DNA of 64,000 bases from Anaeramoeba flamelloides (GCA_027625915.1 JANTQA010000026.1:7440001-7504000); one strand, 5' to 3'. Positions 13,024 through 25,880 are shown, counted from the first letter of the stretch. Numbers and translations: made by a program. Notes: generated from the sequence alone by a model not told the origin.

Positions 13024-15270
13024 AAAAATTGAAAAATTTCAATTTGGCAAAATTTTCAAATAAAAAAGTCATTTTTTTGAACCAACAAATTTTCCTCACA
13101 AGACCACAACAAAAAAAACCCAAACACTTCAGTTCAAAAATACAATTGTTACTTTTTGAACCAAGATTTTTAATTCCAAAAACAAAAAACAAAAAAAACA
13201 AAAAGAAAAAAGAACCAATCCAATGACATACCCTTACAACCTTGATGAAGTCTTTGAAAATTTCCAAAGATTCGACTCAAGCGAATTTAATGAATTTACA
13301 AACAATTTACAAACAAAAGAAAAGGAAACAAACGAAGATCCGAAAAAAATAAATCAGCTTGCTTTTGAGAATACATCAACAAAAAATCCCAATAACAAAA
13401 GTACACTCAGCACGATCAACAATATCAACAATACCAACAATATTGGCAATAACAGTGAGCTTTTTCCAGAAATGGGAATACCATTCGAAGAACCTGACTT
13501 AAATTTGGATCTTTTTCTTGATTTAGATTTAAACACAAATTTAGAACTAAATGAAAACCAAAATGAAAATGAAAATGAAAATGAAAATGAAAATGAAAAC
13601 AATAATTCATTTCCACAAAACCAAGAACCAAGTGAACAACTCAACCAAAGGCTACAATCCTTGGAGATGAGATCTGAAAAAGAAAAAGAAAACGAAAAAG
13701 AAAACAAACAAAAAGAAATAAAACAAGAACAAGAAAAAAACATAAAAAAAGAACCAGAATTTGTGTACCAAAGACCAAGAACAAGGTCTCAAAACAAACA
13801 AAAAGAACACGAAGGAAATAAATTTGTCACAGGACTTCAATAAGAAACTAAATTTGAAAGAAAAACAAAAAAACCAAAACTGAAATCAAAACAGAAAAAA
13901 TTGAATCCAAATATGGGATGAATGTTTCTTCTGTGTATCGGAAAAAGAAACTTAAAAAAAAAACAACAAAAAAAACTTTCAGACAGAACCTCGTTTGGAA
14001 CACACACACGAAGAATAAACGCTTTAAATAAACTTTCACAAAACAACAATTCAACAAATAACACAAACAATAATCAACAAAAAGAAAAAGTTGATTTAAC
14101 ATTACGAGAGGACTCATCAATTGTTGAATCTGGGAAGGAAGTTTATAAATTGTTAACTGGTGTTTTGTGGGTTATGACTGGAGGAGCATCGATCAAATTA
14201 TTAACACCATTTTCTGAAACGATCTCAAGCAAAATTGGAGAAGTTTTAAGTGCATCCAAAAAGGAACAACAAAGCTTTAAACACCAACTAAAGTATTTGT
14301 TGACAAATTCAAGAAGAACCTTCACAGAATACATTTTGGAAATAGTCATTGCAATTCTTTCGTTAAGATTTTTACCCGAAGAAGAAGAAGAAATCTCTGT
14401 GAAGTTTTGGGACATTTTAACAGAAATTGTTGAAATTCAATCTTCCAATAATTTACAATCACAACCACAATCTCAAAACGAAAACCAATCTCAAAATGAA
14501 AACCAATCAAACGAAGAAAAAATATCAAAAAGAAAAGAAGAATTACACCAAGAACTCCAAATCATTTATAAAGACATTTTTACTGAACGAATTTTGATGT
14601 TTTGGTTTGGGAAACGATTTGTTGATCGACTTGAAGCATTTTTTGGCACAGAACTGAAAGCCAAATTTTATGAACAACATTTCTGCTTTTTTGGAAAATC
14701 CAAATTCATGCTGTCTTGCTTAATTCTAGCCAATGAACTCGTCAACCAAGAAGGAGTGACAAAAGAATATGCAGACTTGGTTGACCTTGAATATAATGGA
14801 GATATCATAAACCTCTACCTGAACAACCGTGGCAAAAAACAAGGGCTGATCAAAGAACTAATTGTCAAATACCAACTTAACAGTGGCCATTATTGGCAAA
14901 TCCTTTCAACAGAATATATGAACGAACTTAAATTTGACCATCTGAATCTATTTAACTTTTTCCCCTTTAAAGAAATCATCACCAACCCATTACTCATTAA
15001 GCTTTGTGGGACAAACATCAACCAACAATCTTCTTTTTCATCATCAAAAAAACGTGTTATTTCAACAAAAACAAATGTAATTGACAATATGTTAAATATT
15101 GGTTGGATAATGAAAAAAGAAGATCTTTAAAACAAGTCAATATATTTAATTTAAAAATAAAATTATTTATCTCGATTGAAAAAAAATAAAAAAATTGGAT
15201 TTCCTTAATTAGTATATTTAGCAATATCCTTATATTAAAGTTGAATAAATGGTTTTTTAGACTTATTTTT
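13024..15270 (+). repeat. Left arm of a 2.2-kb inverted duplication
   Basis: The complement of 20915-23136 matches this arm over its whole length. From about 13075 to 15130 (the gene and its 5' leader) differences are nearly all in the length of A or T runs. The outer 50 bp and the 3' flank after 15150 differ much more, with insertions and substitutions. The arms face each other across about 5.6 kb. Confidence 0.93.
13223..15130 (+). CDS. Unknown Asn/Glu-rich protein, copy 1 (frame interrupted)
   Basis: Two consecutive frames, 13223-13843 (206 aa, starting MTYPYNLDEVFENF) and 13922-15130 (402 aa), together correspond to the gene in the right arm. The N-terminal part is low complexity: Asn-rich, an acidic EEPDLNLDLFLDLDL stretch near residue 90, an (NE)n repeat from GAAAAT units at 13559-13605, then Lys/Glu-rich sequence and a basic patch. 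The C-terminal part is not low complexity: a hydrophobic helix (VYKLLTGVLWVMTGG) that could meet a membrane, followed by predicted helices and a Trp/Phe-rich region around MFWFGKRFVDRLEAFF. I do not recognise the family. The frame change sits at a run of A that is one base longer than in copy 2, so it may be a sequencing artefact rather than a mutation. Confidence 0.6.
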
Positions 15271-16739
15271 GTTTGAAAAAATAATTTCTTAAATATATTC
15301 AGAACTAAATCTTCTATAAATTGAATAGAGATTAATCGTTTAATTTTTTTTCAAAAAACAATTGTAAAATATAAACTTTTAAAAAAAAATTTACTTAGGT
15401 TTTTAAATTTGTATTTGCGATTTTATTAACCAAAAAATAGAATCATTCAAAAAAGCAATTAATCACCTATAGAAATATTTTCACGGAATCTTTTGATATT
15501 TTTTTTTATTATTTACAACTCAAATTTGAATTATAAATAAATTTGATAAGAATCAAAATTTCATTTTTTTTTTTTTCTAATTGAAGAAGCGTAAATTATT
15601 CACACGTTCCCTAAGGACTTAAATTTTTGAAATGAAATTTAAGTGTAAAATCATAGATTTTACGATTATTTATAAACGAAATTAATTTGAAACTATCTTG
15701 GTTTAAAATTAATTCAATCAGATTTATTTCTTTTAATATGTTTTGAAAGATTAATCAATAGAAGTTTGTTGATAAAATATATTATCACAATATTAAAAAT
15801 AAAATCCTAAAAAAATCATAAAACTGTGATATTCCACATTATCGCGATAAAATACAAATTGTGAAAAAGAAAATTATTTATTGAAATCACAATACGAAAA
15901 AAATCTCTGAAGATTTTTACAAAGCCTTGAGACTTTTATGATGGTTTTCCACTTTAAAATGTGGGAAAGTTTTTTTAAGGGTTGTAAATTGTCTCCAAGT
16001 GTTTGAATGGTATGAAAGATATAAAATTTTAGAAAAGGTATAGGATTATTTTTGTTTTTGAAAAAAAAAATTGTTTTCTTTTCATTTTTTTTTATATATA
16101 AAAGTAAAATCTCAAACAATTTTTATGATCAAACTAATAATTACCCATTCCAACAATACACTTGAATATAAAAAAGATGTATTTTTTTACAATTGTGGTT
16201 GTTACCATCATAAGTTAGATAACCAAAAAGAAGAAAAGAATAATTATCAATCTTTATTATTAGTGATAAATTAAACAAGAAATATCTCAACTCTAGTTTT
16301 CTTTTCCCTACAATATAATAATATGAGAAGAAGGAAAATAACAAGAAGAAAAAAAAAATGACCAAACAATTGTAATAATGTAGCTTGGCTGTTGTGAAAG
16401 CTTTTGAAAAGTTATCCAACTCCTTTTAACTTTCTGAGATAATCTAAAATATGTTTAACCAAAGAATACATTCTCTAAGAACATCTGAAGAGTTGGTTTT
16501 TTGAAAGTTTTTTTACTCAAAGCAATGTATAACACGACGATTTACTGATACGAATATTCATTTATTTTTTTATCACATTTATCAATCAAGAGGATGGATT
16601 GGTATGTCAACCAAATCAAAATAAAATACAATAAAACTCATTATTCTAATCCTTGATTTAATTGAGTATCTTTTTTGTTGTTTATCAAAGAAATAAACAT
16701 ATATTTGAAAATAATTTTTCAATAATCAAAATTAAGGAA
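15271..16739. other. Gene-free stretch between the inverted arms
   Basis: No gene is supported. About 15905-16020 shares a short block (GTAAATTGTCTNNAAGTGTTTGAA) with 48585-48700, probably another minor repeat. Confidence 0.45.
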
Positions 16740-18710
16740 ATTATTGAATATCAAAAATAAAATTACATCATGCAAAGAATTTGATAAAATTGAACAATAT
16801 AAATCAATAAAAAATACAAGTAGTGAATTATATATAAATTACGAAAACTTATTTAAAAAAACAAACCAAGAAAGAATTTTTAATTGGATTAATGGTATAT
16901 CTCCGAAAAAAATAATAAATTTATTATTAAAAGAAATTTATTATTCATTTCTAAATCTGGACATGAATTTAAACAACTTAAATATCGACCAATTTCAGTT
17001 AATCAACCCCCCCTTTTTTTCTTAAATTATATTACATAAGAATCTAAAATTCTTGGGATTTAGTTCGAAAAAATCAATTTGGAGTTAAAACAAAAAAAAA
17101 AAATAGATTCATCAATTACAGTTTGAAATTTATTGAATGAGTATCAATATATAAAAAATAAATTCAAAAAAGAAAATATTTATATCTTTACAATAGATAT
17201 ACAAAATTTTTTTGACACTACTCATAATTCTTTAATAAATTATTAAATAAAAAATTTATAAAATATGAAATTAAAGTAAAATATCTAGGTTCTTATTACC
17301 TAAAATAATGAATTGGTGTTTACCAGGGAGATTGATTAACTCCTTTATTATTAGGATTTATTATTAATGCACTCTTCTAGATATAAATCAAATCACTATC
17401 ATTACAGATATAGATGTTTTCCAATGATCTTATTTTACTTATGAAAGGATCATTGATAGAAATCAATTTTCAATTACAAAAAAATATATAAAATAATAAG
17501 AGATTTTGGAATGAATCCTAATAATGATAAAACTAAAAAAACATTAAATGAGTTTTGTTTCTCGAATTAAATACCAAGATACACAATTTATTTTAGAATT
17601 AAAGTTTAAGCCTGAGAAAGTTAAGACCCAATTTAAAAAATTAATCAATATTTTACAACAAAAAAATTTATCCATTGTACAAAAAATTCAATTTTTAACA
17701 CATTATTCCCTAACCAATTATTATATGGATTAGAAATATTTATTTTAACAAAAACAGATTTTAAAGCTAGCTATCCTTTGATTAATTAAAAAAAATATAA
17801 AATTTTTATTAATCAACTCACATTCTCTCTGGCTTATTTATAAAACTGAAACTTACTTTGACCCTTCCATAATAAAAATATATAAAAGAAGAATCAAGTT
17901 AATTCAAAAATTAACAATCCTCTGTTATGATGAATCAATCAACTATATCCCTTTAAGAAAAAATGAATTTGAAAATATTAATTATAATTCAAAATATGTT
18001 AAACCAACAAGGATATGAACTCGAAAATTTCAGAATTGAAAATTTAGAAAATAGTCCAAATTGGAAAGTTTAAAAATATTATAAAATAATATCAATTCAG
18101 AATAATAATAAAAAAATCATGTATACAAGTGCTTAGTTTTTTTTTAATTTTAAAAGTATAGAGTAAAAAATAAGATTTTAAACCATTCTTTTAAATTCTG
18201 GTAAACCTAACCCCAAAAAATATTTAAAATGGAAGGGCTCACTTCGATCTTAAAACTCATAAATTCTACAAATAATCTAATACAGGTATTCTTATGTTAT
18301 GAATAAAAATAAATCAAAATATTGTGAATTAGTTACAAAAACGTCTAATTTAGAAATCATTGAATATTTAGACCCTTTTCTATGGAATTTATCACCCTAT
18401 TAAAATAATTGAAAAAACTGAATTAAAAAAAAATAATATTTCTATTATATATATATTCAAAAATAATAAGAGTTTTAATATCATTACAAAAAAAATAAAA
18501 TTCATCATATATATTAGCCCTAATGGGTAATAAACTTATTTCTGAGTCTTCAATTAAATTCTTAAATAAAAATCTGGAAATTAGTGAAAAACACAGGGGT
18601 TAATAATTCCTCTACACAAATGTTAAAAGTAATATTGTAACAAATGGATTTTATAAAATTTTCGAGATAAATAACGAGTTTAATTCATTTATCACACTTT
18701 TTGTTAGAGT
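16740..18710 (+). mobile_element. Dead LINE-like (non-LTR) reverse transcriptase relic
   Basis: Several non-LTR reverse-transcriptase blocks lie in order on the plus strand: YRPISV at 16983-17000, IDIQNFFDTTHNSLI at about 17190-17237, GVYQGD..TPLLLGFIINAL at about 17315-17375, a DLILLM box at about 17426, GMNPNNDKTK at about 17510, and LLYGLEIFILTKTDFKA at about 17715-17770. Further down, KYCELVTKTSNLEIIEYLDPF (about 18316) recalls the Cys/His-containing tail of some LINE proteins. Stops and frame changes are frequent throughout, and the catalytic box is altered, so it cannot be active. No endonuclease domain, target-site duplication or poly-A end was identified. YRPIS favours a LINE over other retroelements. 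Confidence 0.75.
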
Positions 18711-19261
18711 AAACGAAATAACCGTTTTTGATTTTTGAGCTTGAATTGATTTTCAATATAAAATCGTTGGTGAACACCAATACTTCGTTTTAAAAATGAT
18801 TTTTTTAAAAAATAGAAAGATTCCTATTTCCCAAAAGATTTTTTGATTAAAATTATTACTAGTCTATTAAGATAATCAGAAATTATATTTACAAATTACT
18901 AAATTGTGGGTAATTGCAAAGAACTCTTTATTTATCTCTAAAATTGGAAAAAATCCATTTTTTACAACATTACGTATTTACTCTGGTTCACTAAATTAAA
19001 AAAAAAAGAATTTCTTTTTTTCAAGAATCTTTATTTTTTAATCAAAATAAATTTACTTTTACAATATTACTGAAGTAGCCATAAAGTTCTCAACTGTTAT
19101 ATTACAATTTAATTTTTGTTTCAAGATATTTTGACAATTAAAGGGGTTTTTAGACAATTCTCGTGATTGTATAGAATATAGAAATTTTTGATAAAGTCAG
19201 TTCAACTTTTTAGACACAATTTTTAAACAAAATTTAAAGGCACTCAGAAAAAAATCTATAA
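18711..19261. other. Gene-free AT-rich stretch
   Basis: Nothing beyond AT-rich spacer was seen; it may contain eroded 3' remains of the retroelement. Confidence 0.4.
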
Positions 19262-19436
19262 TTAACCGACTGGTATCTATTATTTTTTTTTCACCTATTT
19301 CTAAAGAATGATTCCTTATCAAGAAATAAGTTTAATAGGAAAATAAACAGGTTTTTTCAAATCTGTGAAATTGGCTTATAATTTTCTCAATCTCTATTAA
19401 ATTTAGTAAAAAAATTTAATAGAGATTAGTCCATTA
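19262..19436 (+). mobile_element. MITE family C, copy C2
   Basis: A 175-bp match to C1, C3 and C4, beginning TTAACCGACTGGTATCTATT and ending AGAGATTAGTCCATTA. Internal ATTCCTTATCAAGAAATAAG and CTCAATCTCTATTAAATTTA blocks are shared. Non-coding. Confidence 0.8.
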
Positions 19437-19520
19437 TGGTAGAAAATTCAAATTCTTTAAAAATATTTGGTCTTTAAAAAAAATTTTTTTGATATAATAC
19501 AAAATATCTAGTGGGTTATA

Positions 19521-19724
19521 TAGTCAGGTCCACTTTTAAGGCACACACTTTGAACGGAAAAAGAAGGCACTATAAAAATCTTAAAAAAAGACACAAATTT
19601 CAATTTCTAGTAAAATAATTTGTGTTGGAAAAAAAATTTTTCAAAAAATATGCTTGATTATAAGATTTTTTTTGTACCATAAATCTTGTTGAAAGTTTGT
19701 ATCTTAAAATTGGAACTGACCCTA
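19521..19724. mobile_element. Palindromic MITE family B, copy B1
   Basis: About 204 bp with ends TAGTCAGGTCCACTTTTAAG and the complementary TGAAAGTTTGTATCTTAAAA..CTGACC, next to TA. It is a diverged copy of the palindrome seen most cleanly at 63359-63555. Confidence 0.7.
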
Positions 19725-20224
19725 TAATGGAGATAGTATCAATTATTGCAATTTTGTATAATATTGCGATTAGATAAAAATAATCGTGATTTTTGAAAGG
19801 TTATCATGGCTTTAGTTAAGATGGCCTCAAATCCTCAAATATAATTTTCTTCAAAATAAATAAATACTTAAAAAAATAAATATTTTTTTTCATTATTCCC
19901 TTCTGTTCTTATTTGAAATATAAAGGATAATTATTATTAGAATTTTTTTTATTACAGAAAAAACTCTAATTATGCTATTAGTAAATTTTCCGACTTTATG
20001 AATTGTTGAAATAAATTGAAAACTTTAAAAAACTTTTTTTCTGACAAAGTTCCAATTTTTTTAATAAATATCTATTATTTTTAATACTTAACTTTGAAGA
20101 AAAAATATGAAATAAGTAGAATAAAACGGTACCTTGGAGAATTCTTATTATTTGTCTGAAGTAAAACTGCACTAACATATATATTTACATAAAAATTGAA
20201 AAACTTAAATTCTTAGTGATCTTT

Positions 20225-20565
20225 GAGAAAAAAACAAATAAAAATTCATTTTGGTATTCAATGGAAGATTAAATAAAATACCAATAGAAATAAAAAGGAT
20301 TTTTATACAATCATTCCACTGTTCCAATAACATTAGAACAACAATTTTTTACCAAGTTTCTAATCGATCTTGCTATAAAAAAAAATTACAAATGAATTAG
20401 GTTTCAAATAAAAAATGTGCAAAACAAACAAAAATGTGAAAAAATGATTTCAATTTTGAAAATTTCCAAAATGAAATTTTTCTTCTAATATCTATGCAAA
20501 CCCTTTAAAGGTATGTAACTAAGCACTTACAACTAGATCATTTTGACTGAGAAATAGTTTATTTT
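20225..20565 (+). repeat. Repeat family D, copy D3 (3' part)
   Basis: It shares TGTTCCAATAACATTAGAAC, AAATGAATTAGGTTTCAAAT and AATATCTATGCAAACCCTTT blocks with D1 (33240-33790) and D2 (57295-57835). The right end holds a degraded complement of CAGTCAAAG near 20545. Non-coding. Confidence 0.75.
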
Positions 20566-20914
20566 AAAAATATTTAAATTTTTTACAACTTGATTGGAAT
20601 GTCTTTTTGTTTTTCTAAAAATTATTAGAACTTTGTCAAAAATTTCAAGATTAATATAATTTAAAGAGGAAAAATTCAACATTTTAAATTTTTGATTCAG
20701 AAATTAATTCAAATATGTAAAATTATTTCATATACTTTACAAATTATCAAAAAAAAAATCATGTTGTGATCTTGGGCAAATTTCCTTGAGAAAAGAGCAT
20801 TATTTTTTATTCTTTCTAAGATTAATTTATCTTGATACAATTAATTAACCAATTCTAAAAAACTATTAAATTTTGAATACATTTAAGAGAGTCTGTTTAC
20901 AAATGAAAATTAGT

Positions 20915-23136
20915 ATAAAAAACCATTTATTCAATTTTAATATAAGGATATTGCTAAAAATATAAAAAAGGAAATTTAATATTTTTATTTTATTAATATA
21001 ATTTTATTTTTAAATTAAATATATTGACTTGTTTTAAAGATCTTCTTTTTTCATTATCCAACCAATATTTAACATATTGTCAATTACATTTGTTTTTGTT
21101 GAAATAACACGTTTTTTTGATGATGAAAAAGAAGATTGTTGGTTGATGTTTGTCCCACAAAGCTTAATGAGTAATGGGTTGGTGATGATTTCTTTAAAGG
21201 GGAAAAAAGTTAAATAGATTCAGATGGTCAAATTTAAGTTCGTTCATATATTCTGTTGAAAGGATTTGCCAATAATGGCCACTGTTAAGTTGGTATTTGA
21301 CAATTAGTTCTTTGATCAGCCCTTGTTTTTTGCCACGGTTGTTCAGGTAGAGGTTTATGATATCTCCATTATATTCAAGGTCAACCAAGTCTGCATATTC
21401 TTTTGTCACTCCTTCTTGGTTGACGAGTTCATTGGCTAGAATTAAGCAAGACAGCATGAATTTGGATTTTCCAAAAAAGCAGAAATGTTGTTCATAAAAT
21501 TTGGCTTTCAGTTCTGTGCCAAAAAATGCTTCAAGTCGATCAACAAATCGTTTCCCAAACCAAAACATCAAAATTCGTTCAGTAAAAAATGTCTTTATAA
21601 ATGATTTGGAGTTCTTGGTGTAATTCTTCTTTTCCTTTTTGATATTTTTTCTTCGTTTGATTGGTTTTCATTTTGAGATTGGTTTTCGTTTTGAGATTGT
21701 GGTTGTGATTGTAAATTATTGGAAGATTGAATTTCAACAATTTCTGTTAAAATGTCCCAAAACTTCACAGAGATTTCTTCTTCTTCTTCGGGTAAAAATC
21801 TTAACGAAAGAATTGCAATGACTATTTCCAAAATGTATTCTGTGAAGGTTCTTCTTGAATTTGTCAACAAATACTTTAGTTGGTGTTTAAAGCTTTGTTG
21901 TTCCTTTTTGGATGCACTTAAAACTTCTCCAATTTTGCTTGAGATCGTTTCAGAAAATGGTGTTAATAATTTGATCGATGCTCCTCCAGTCATAACCCAC
22001 AAAACACCAGTTAACAATTTATAAACTTCCTTCCCAGATTCAACAATTGATGAGTCCTCTCGTAATGTTAAATCAACTTTTTCTTTTTGTTGATTATTGT
22101 TTGTGTTATTTGTTGAATTGTTGTTTTGTGAAAGTTTATTTAAAGCGTTTATTCTTCGTGTGTGTGTTCCAAACGAGGTTCTGTCTGAAAGTTTTTTTGT
22201 TGTTTTTTTTAAGTTTCTTTTCCGATACACAGAAGAAACATTCATCCCATATTTGGATTCAATTTTTTCTGTTTTGATTTCAGTTTTGGTTTTTTGTTTT
22301 TCTTTCAAATTTAGTTTCTTATTGAAGTCCTGTGACAAATTTATTTCCTTCGTGTTCTTTTGTTTGTTTTGAGACCTTGTTCTTGGTCTTTGGTACACAA
22401 ATTCTGGTTCTTTTTTTATGTTTTTTTCTTGTTCTTGTTTTATTTCTTTTTGTTTGTTTTCTTTTTCGTTTTCTTTTTCTTTTTCAGATCTCATCTCCAA
22501 GGATTGTAGCCTTTGGTTGAGTTGTTCACTTGGTTCTTGGTTTTGTGGAAATGAATTATTGTTTTCATTTTCATTTTCATTTTCATTTTCATTTTCATTT
22601 TGGTTTTCATTTAGTTCTAAATTTGTGTTTAAATCTAAATCAAGAAAAAGATCCAAATTTAAGTCAGGTTCTTCGAATGGTATTCCCATTTCTGGAAAAA
22701 GCTCACTGTTATTGCCAATATTGTTGGTATTGTTGATATTGTTGATCGTGCTGAGTGTACTTTTGTTATTGGGATTTTTTGTTGATGTATTCTCAAAAGC
22801 AAGCTGATTTATTTTTTTCGGATCTTCGTTTGTTTCCTTTTCTTTTGTTTGTAAATTGTTTGTAAATTCATTAAATTCGCTTGAGTCGAATCTTTGGAAA
22901 TTTTCAAAGACTTCATCAAGGTTGTAAGGGTATGTCATTGGATTGGTTCTTTTTTCTTTTTGTTTTTGTTTTTGTTTTTGGAATTAAAAATCTTGGTTCA
23001 AAAAGTAACAATTGTATTTTTGAACTGAAGTGTTTGGGTTTTTTTTGTTGTGGTCTTGTGAGGAAAATTTGTTGGTTCAAAAAAATGAATTTTTTTGAGT
23101 TAACACAAATCTATAAAAAATGAAATTTTTCAACTT
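20915..23136 (-). repeat. Right arm of the inverted duplication
   Basis: This is the reverse complement of 13024-15270. The gene core is practically identical apart from homopolymer lengths and single-base indels, while the distal flanks have diverged (for example 20930-21010 against 15150-15250). Confidence 0.93.
21034..22938 (-). CDS. Unknown Asn/Glu-rich protein, copy 2 (frame interrupted)
   Basis: The longest open stretch is 22938-21595 (447 aa from MTYPYNLDEVFENF), which reads through the point where copy 1 changes frame. A second stretch, 21571-21194, starts MMFWFGKRF and ends early relative to copy 1, whose frame there runs on to a TAA equivalent to 21034-21036. The two copies are broken at different places. 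The product has the same parts as copy 1: an Asn/Glu/Lys-rich N-terminal half and a C-terminal half with hydrophobic and Trp/Phe-rich helices. No family was recognised. Either one ancestral gene has decayed twice, or homopolymer-length errors in the assembly have broken two good genes; the second fits the positions better. Confidence 0.6.
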
Positions 23137-24837
23137 TTTTTTGCTCAGATTTTTAATTTATTTGAAAATAATTTTTTAATAACTTTTAGAATTTCATATT
23201 TTTAATAAAAAGAGTATAGCGTTATATTTCTAGACTTTACTTTGACGAATCGAATAACGAATTATGACTTAAAAAAAAAAAAATCATTAACTAAATTTAT
23301 TCTTTATTTAAGATCTATTTTTTTGTAGTATATTTTAAAGAATTATAAAGTAAATGTCAGTGATTTATAAGAAATTGTATGAACTAAATTACTATGAAAT
23401 ATGAGGTTTATAAACAAAAAAAGTTTACAATAATTAAAATAAAGCATGCCAAATAACTTTAATCCTGTTTCAAAATATAATCTCTCTTTATTTTTTCTTT
23501 CATAAAATTGAACGTTTAATTCTTTACCCAACCGGACACATGAGTTCAAATCAATTTTGAAAGTAAAGTCTTGATATTTGATGTAAAATTTTAAATTAGG
23601 AATTGTTTTTTGTTCATCTTTTTTGGTAATTTTCTCTTTTTTTTTTTCAAATTTTTTGTTTTGATGATAAAAATTTTCCAAAAATTTTACTCTATTTTTT
23701 AAGAGAAATTTTTAATTTAATCCTTTGTTTATAGAATTTCCTTTTTAATAATAGAACTTTGAGAAATCAACACTATATTTACTTATGTTTTGTTGTTAGT
23801 TTGTTTGATTGAGTAATTGTATAGGTCTTCTATCAGAAAGAAATACGCCTTTATTTTGAAACACTGAGTAAACATGACTTAAGGCATTATTTCGAAAACA
23901 GTAATTTCAATAAATTGTTTTGGTGAATTTTCAAAAAAAAAGTGTGATTAAAAAAAATTTTGAAAATAGTTTGGAAAATGAGTAAAGAAGGTTGTTAAAA
24001 GTTACTAATGGTTTATATGAAAAACTGTTTTGTAATAATTTAGTAAAACAATCTATACATTATCTATTTATTTCAGGATTAATCATGTTTTATACTCTTC
24101 AAGGGTTGAAATACAATACTTTTCTAATAAAAAAAGTTTTTTATAACATGTTATAAACGTGATTTATAAGTATTATAAAAGTTAAAAATATTATAAAACT
24201 TGATAATCACAACTTTTATATCACATTAACCCTTTATTATAAAATGTGTTATAAAATTTGTACAACATGTTATATGCCTATTATAAGAATATTTTTTGAA
24301 AAAATATGAAAAAATCATCATTGTTACAGGAAATTTTGTTATATAAAATCTTATATAGATGATATAAAAGAAAAAAATTTTTATTAGGGTTTAATGAACA
24401 ACACTGATTTCAAAGAATTTCAATTAATGGGTAGTCAAAATATTTTAAATTTTCTTTTTTTTTTTAGTGTTTTTAAAAGAAAATACTATTTCATCAAAAA
24501 AAATAATGATATTTAACAAAAAAATGACAAATTCAAAATCAATTGATTATTCATGAATTATTTTGATATTCTAGAATGGGTATATCCAATTTAGTTTCTT
24601 ATAGATAGATCCACTTGAAGTACACTATATAATTCTTGAATATAATTTTGATAGAACTTCAGAAAGGGGAAGTTTTGATTTACAAACCTTTAATAGTTGA
24701 GTTTTGAATTTTGTAAACTGGAAATAGATTTACTGAAATCTAAAAAATTTTATAAAAAAAAAAAATGAAATTTTACGGAAGTTAGTATATTTTTATATGT
24801 TGAAAATTTTTATTTTGTGAACATTGCTGGAAAATAT
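23137..24837. other. Stretch without a supported gene
   Basis: A minus-strand frame at 23343-23681 (112 aa, with LKFYIKYQDFTFKIDLNSCVRLG) has a more protein-like mix in its middle than random frames here, but no homologue or splice partner was recognised. At 24120-24370 there are many TTATAA and ATGTTATA words. Otherwise AT-rich spacer. Confidence 0.35.
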
Positions 24838-25880
24838 TTTTTGAGTGCCACCAGATATTGAAACTTTGAAACCGAAAAATAATTCATCGCTCTATTTGTG
24901 AAAAGAATTCAAAACCCAAAGTAATTCAGAGTTGAATCTTTTATTTTTCGATCATTTGAACATTTTTTTTTGATTAAAATTTTTGAGTTTTATTAAATTT
25001 GATATTGGTTCCCCAAATGTGTTTTTAGTGAATGCTTAAAATTAATCCAAGAATAAACCAAGCAAATATACTTATGGGGGTGTGCATTTTAAACAAATAT
25101 TTTCTTTTAGAAGAACAAACTTTTTAGATTATTTTTCACTATGAATTCGTTGAAATCAAAAAAAAAAAAAAAAAAAATTGATAAAAGCCTATTGCCCAAG
25201 ATTTGGTTTCGTTATCTTCTTTAATTTGGATGAATCCAAACACTTTATAACCTTGGAAATTCTGATTGTATTGCTACTTATTATTATTTTACAGAGCCCT
25301 TTTTTTACAAATTTGCTTTCAAAATAGTTTCAAATATTTTTATCAAATAAAACCAAAATAGACAATACAATTTAAAAAATTAAAAGAGAAAAGGGTTGAA
25401 TTCTTGAAATAAGAAAAAACAACAAAAAATTCAACCCAAAATAAGATAAAAATTTAGTAAAAATTTCAATTGGGCTCAGAATTTTTTAAGTTGTCATTTT
25501 GTTGGGAAATAAATAATAATTATATCAAACAAATCCATGTTAAATAAACATTTATTGCTGAAGAGGGATCCACTAAAAATCCTATTTTCTCATCCAAATC
25601 TAGAATTAGATAAATTAAATCAAAATAAAATATTTAAATTCATCAAAAAAATCATTAGAAACAAGAAGTAATTTATTAATCAAAAATTTTCAAAAACAAA
25701 AGCTTTTTCAAAGAAGAATCAAAATAAAACCAAATTAAGAAGAAATAATTGTGTAAAATTTTATAGATAAGATCAAGAAATAAATGATTTATTTATTTAT
25801 TAATATATATATATATATATATATTCTTGATTATTTTTACATTTTTTTGAATTCCATTTTTTTTTTAAGTTGGCTTGAAG
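24838..25880 (+). repeat. Dispersed repeat E, copy E2
   Basis: Collinear with E1 from GAGTGCCACCAGATATTGAA to the AGATAAGATCAAGAAATAAATG block, without the transposon insertion, so it shows the empty site (GGTTGAATTCTTGAAATAAG). A TA dinucleotide run at 25803-25824 lies near its 3' end. No coding sequence was recognised. Confidence 0.7.
25803..25824. repeat. (TA)n microsatellite
   Basis: A short uninterrupted TA run inside repeat E2. Confidence 0.85.

Noticed and set aside
16141-16419. 92-codon minus-strand frame
   Set aside because: Phe/Tyr/Leu-rich composition typical of random frames in AT-rich DNA, no motif.
21639-22807. Ser/Phe-rich plus-strand frames in the right arm
   Set aside because: They are antisense of the Lys/Glu/Asn-rich gene; identical shadows occur in the left arm.
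24120-24370. Dense TTATAA/ATGTTATA words
   Set aside because: Looks like simple low-complexity sequence; no consistent unit length or inverted structure could be defined.
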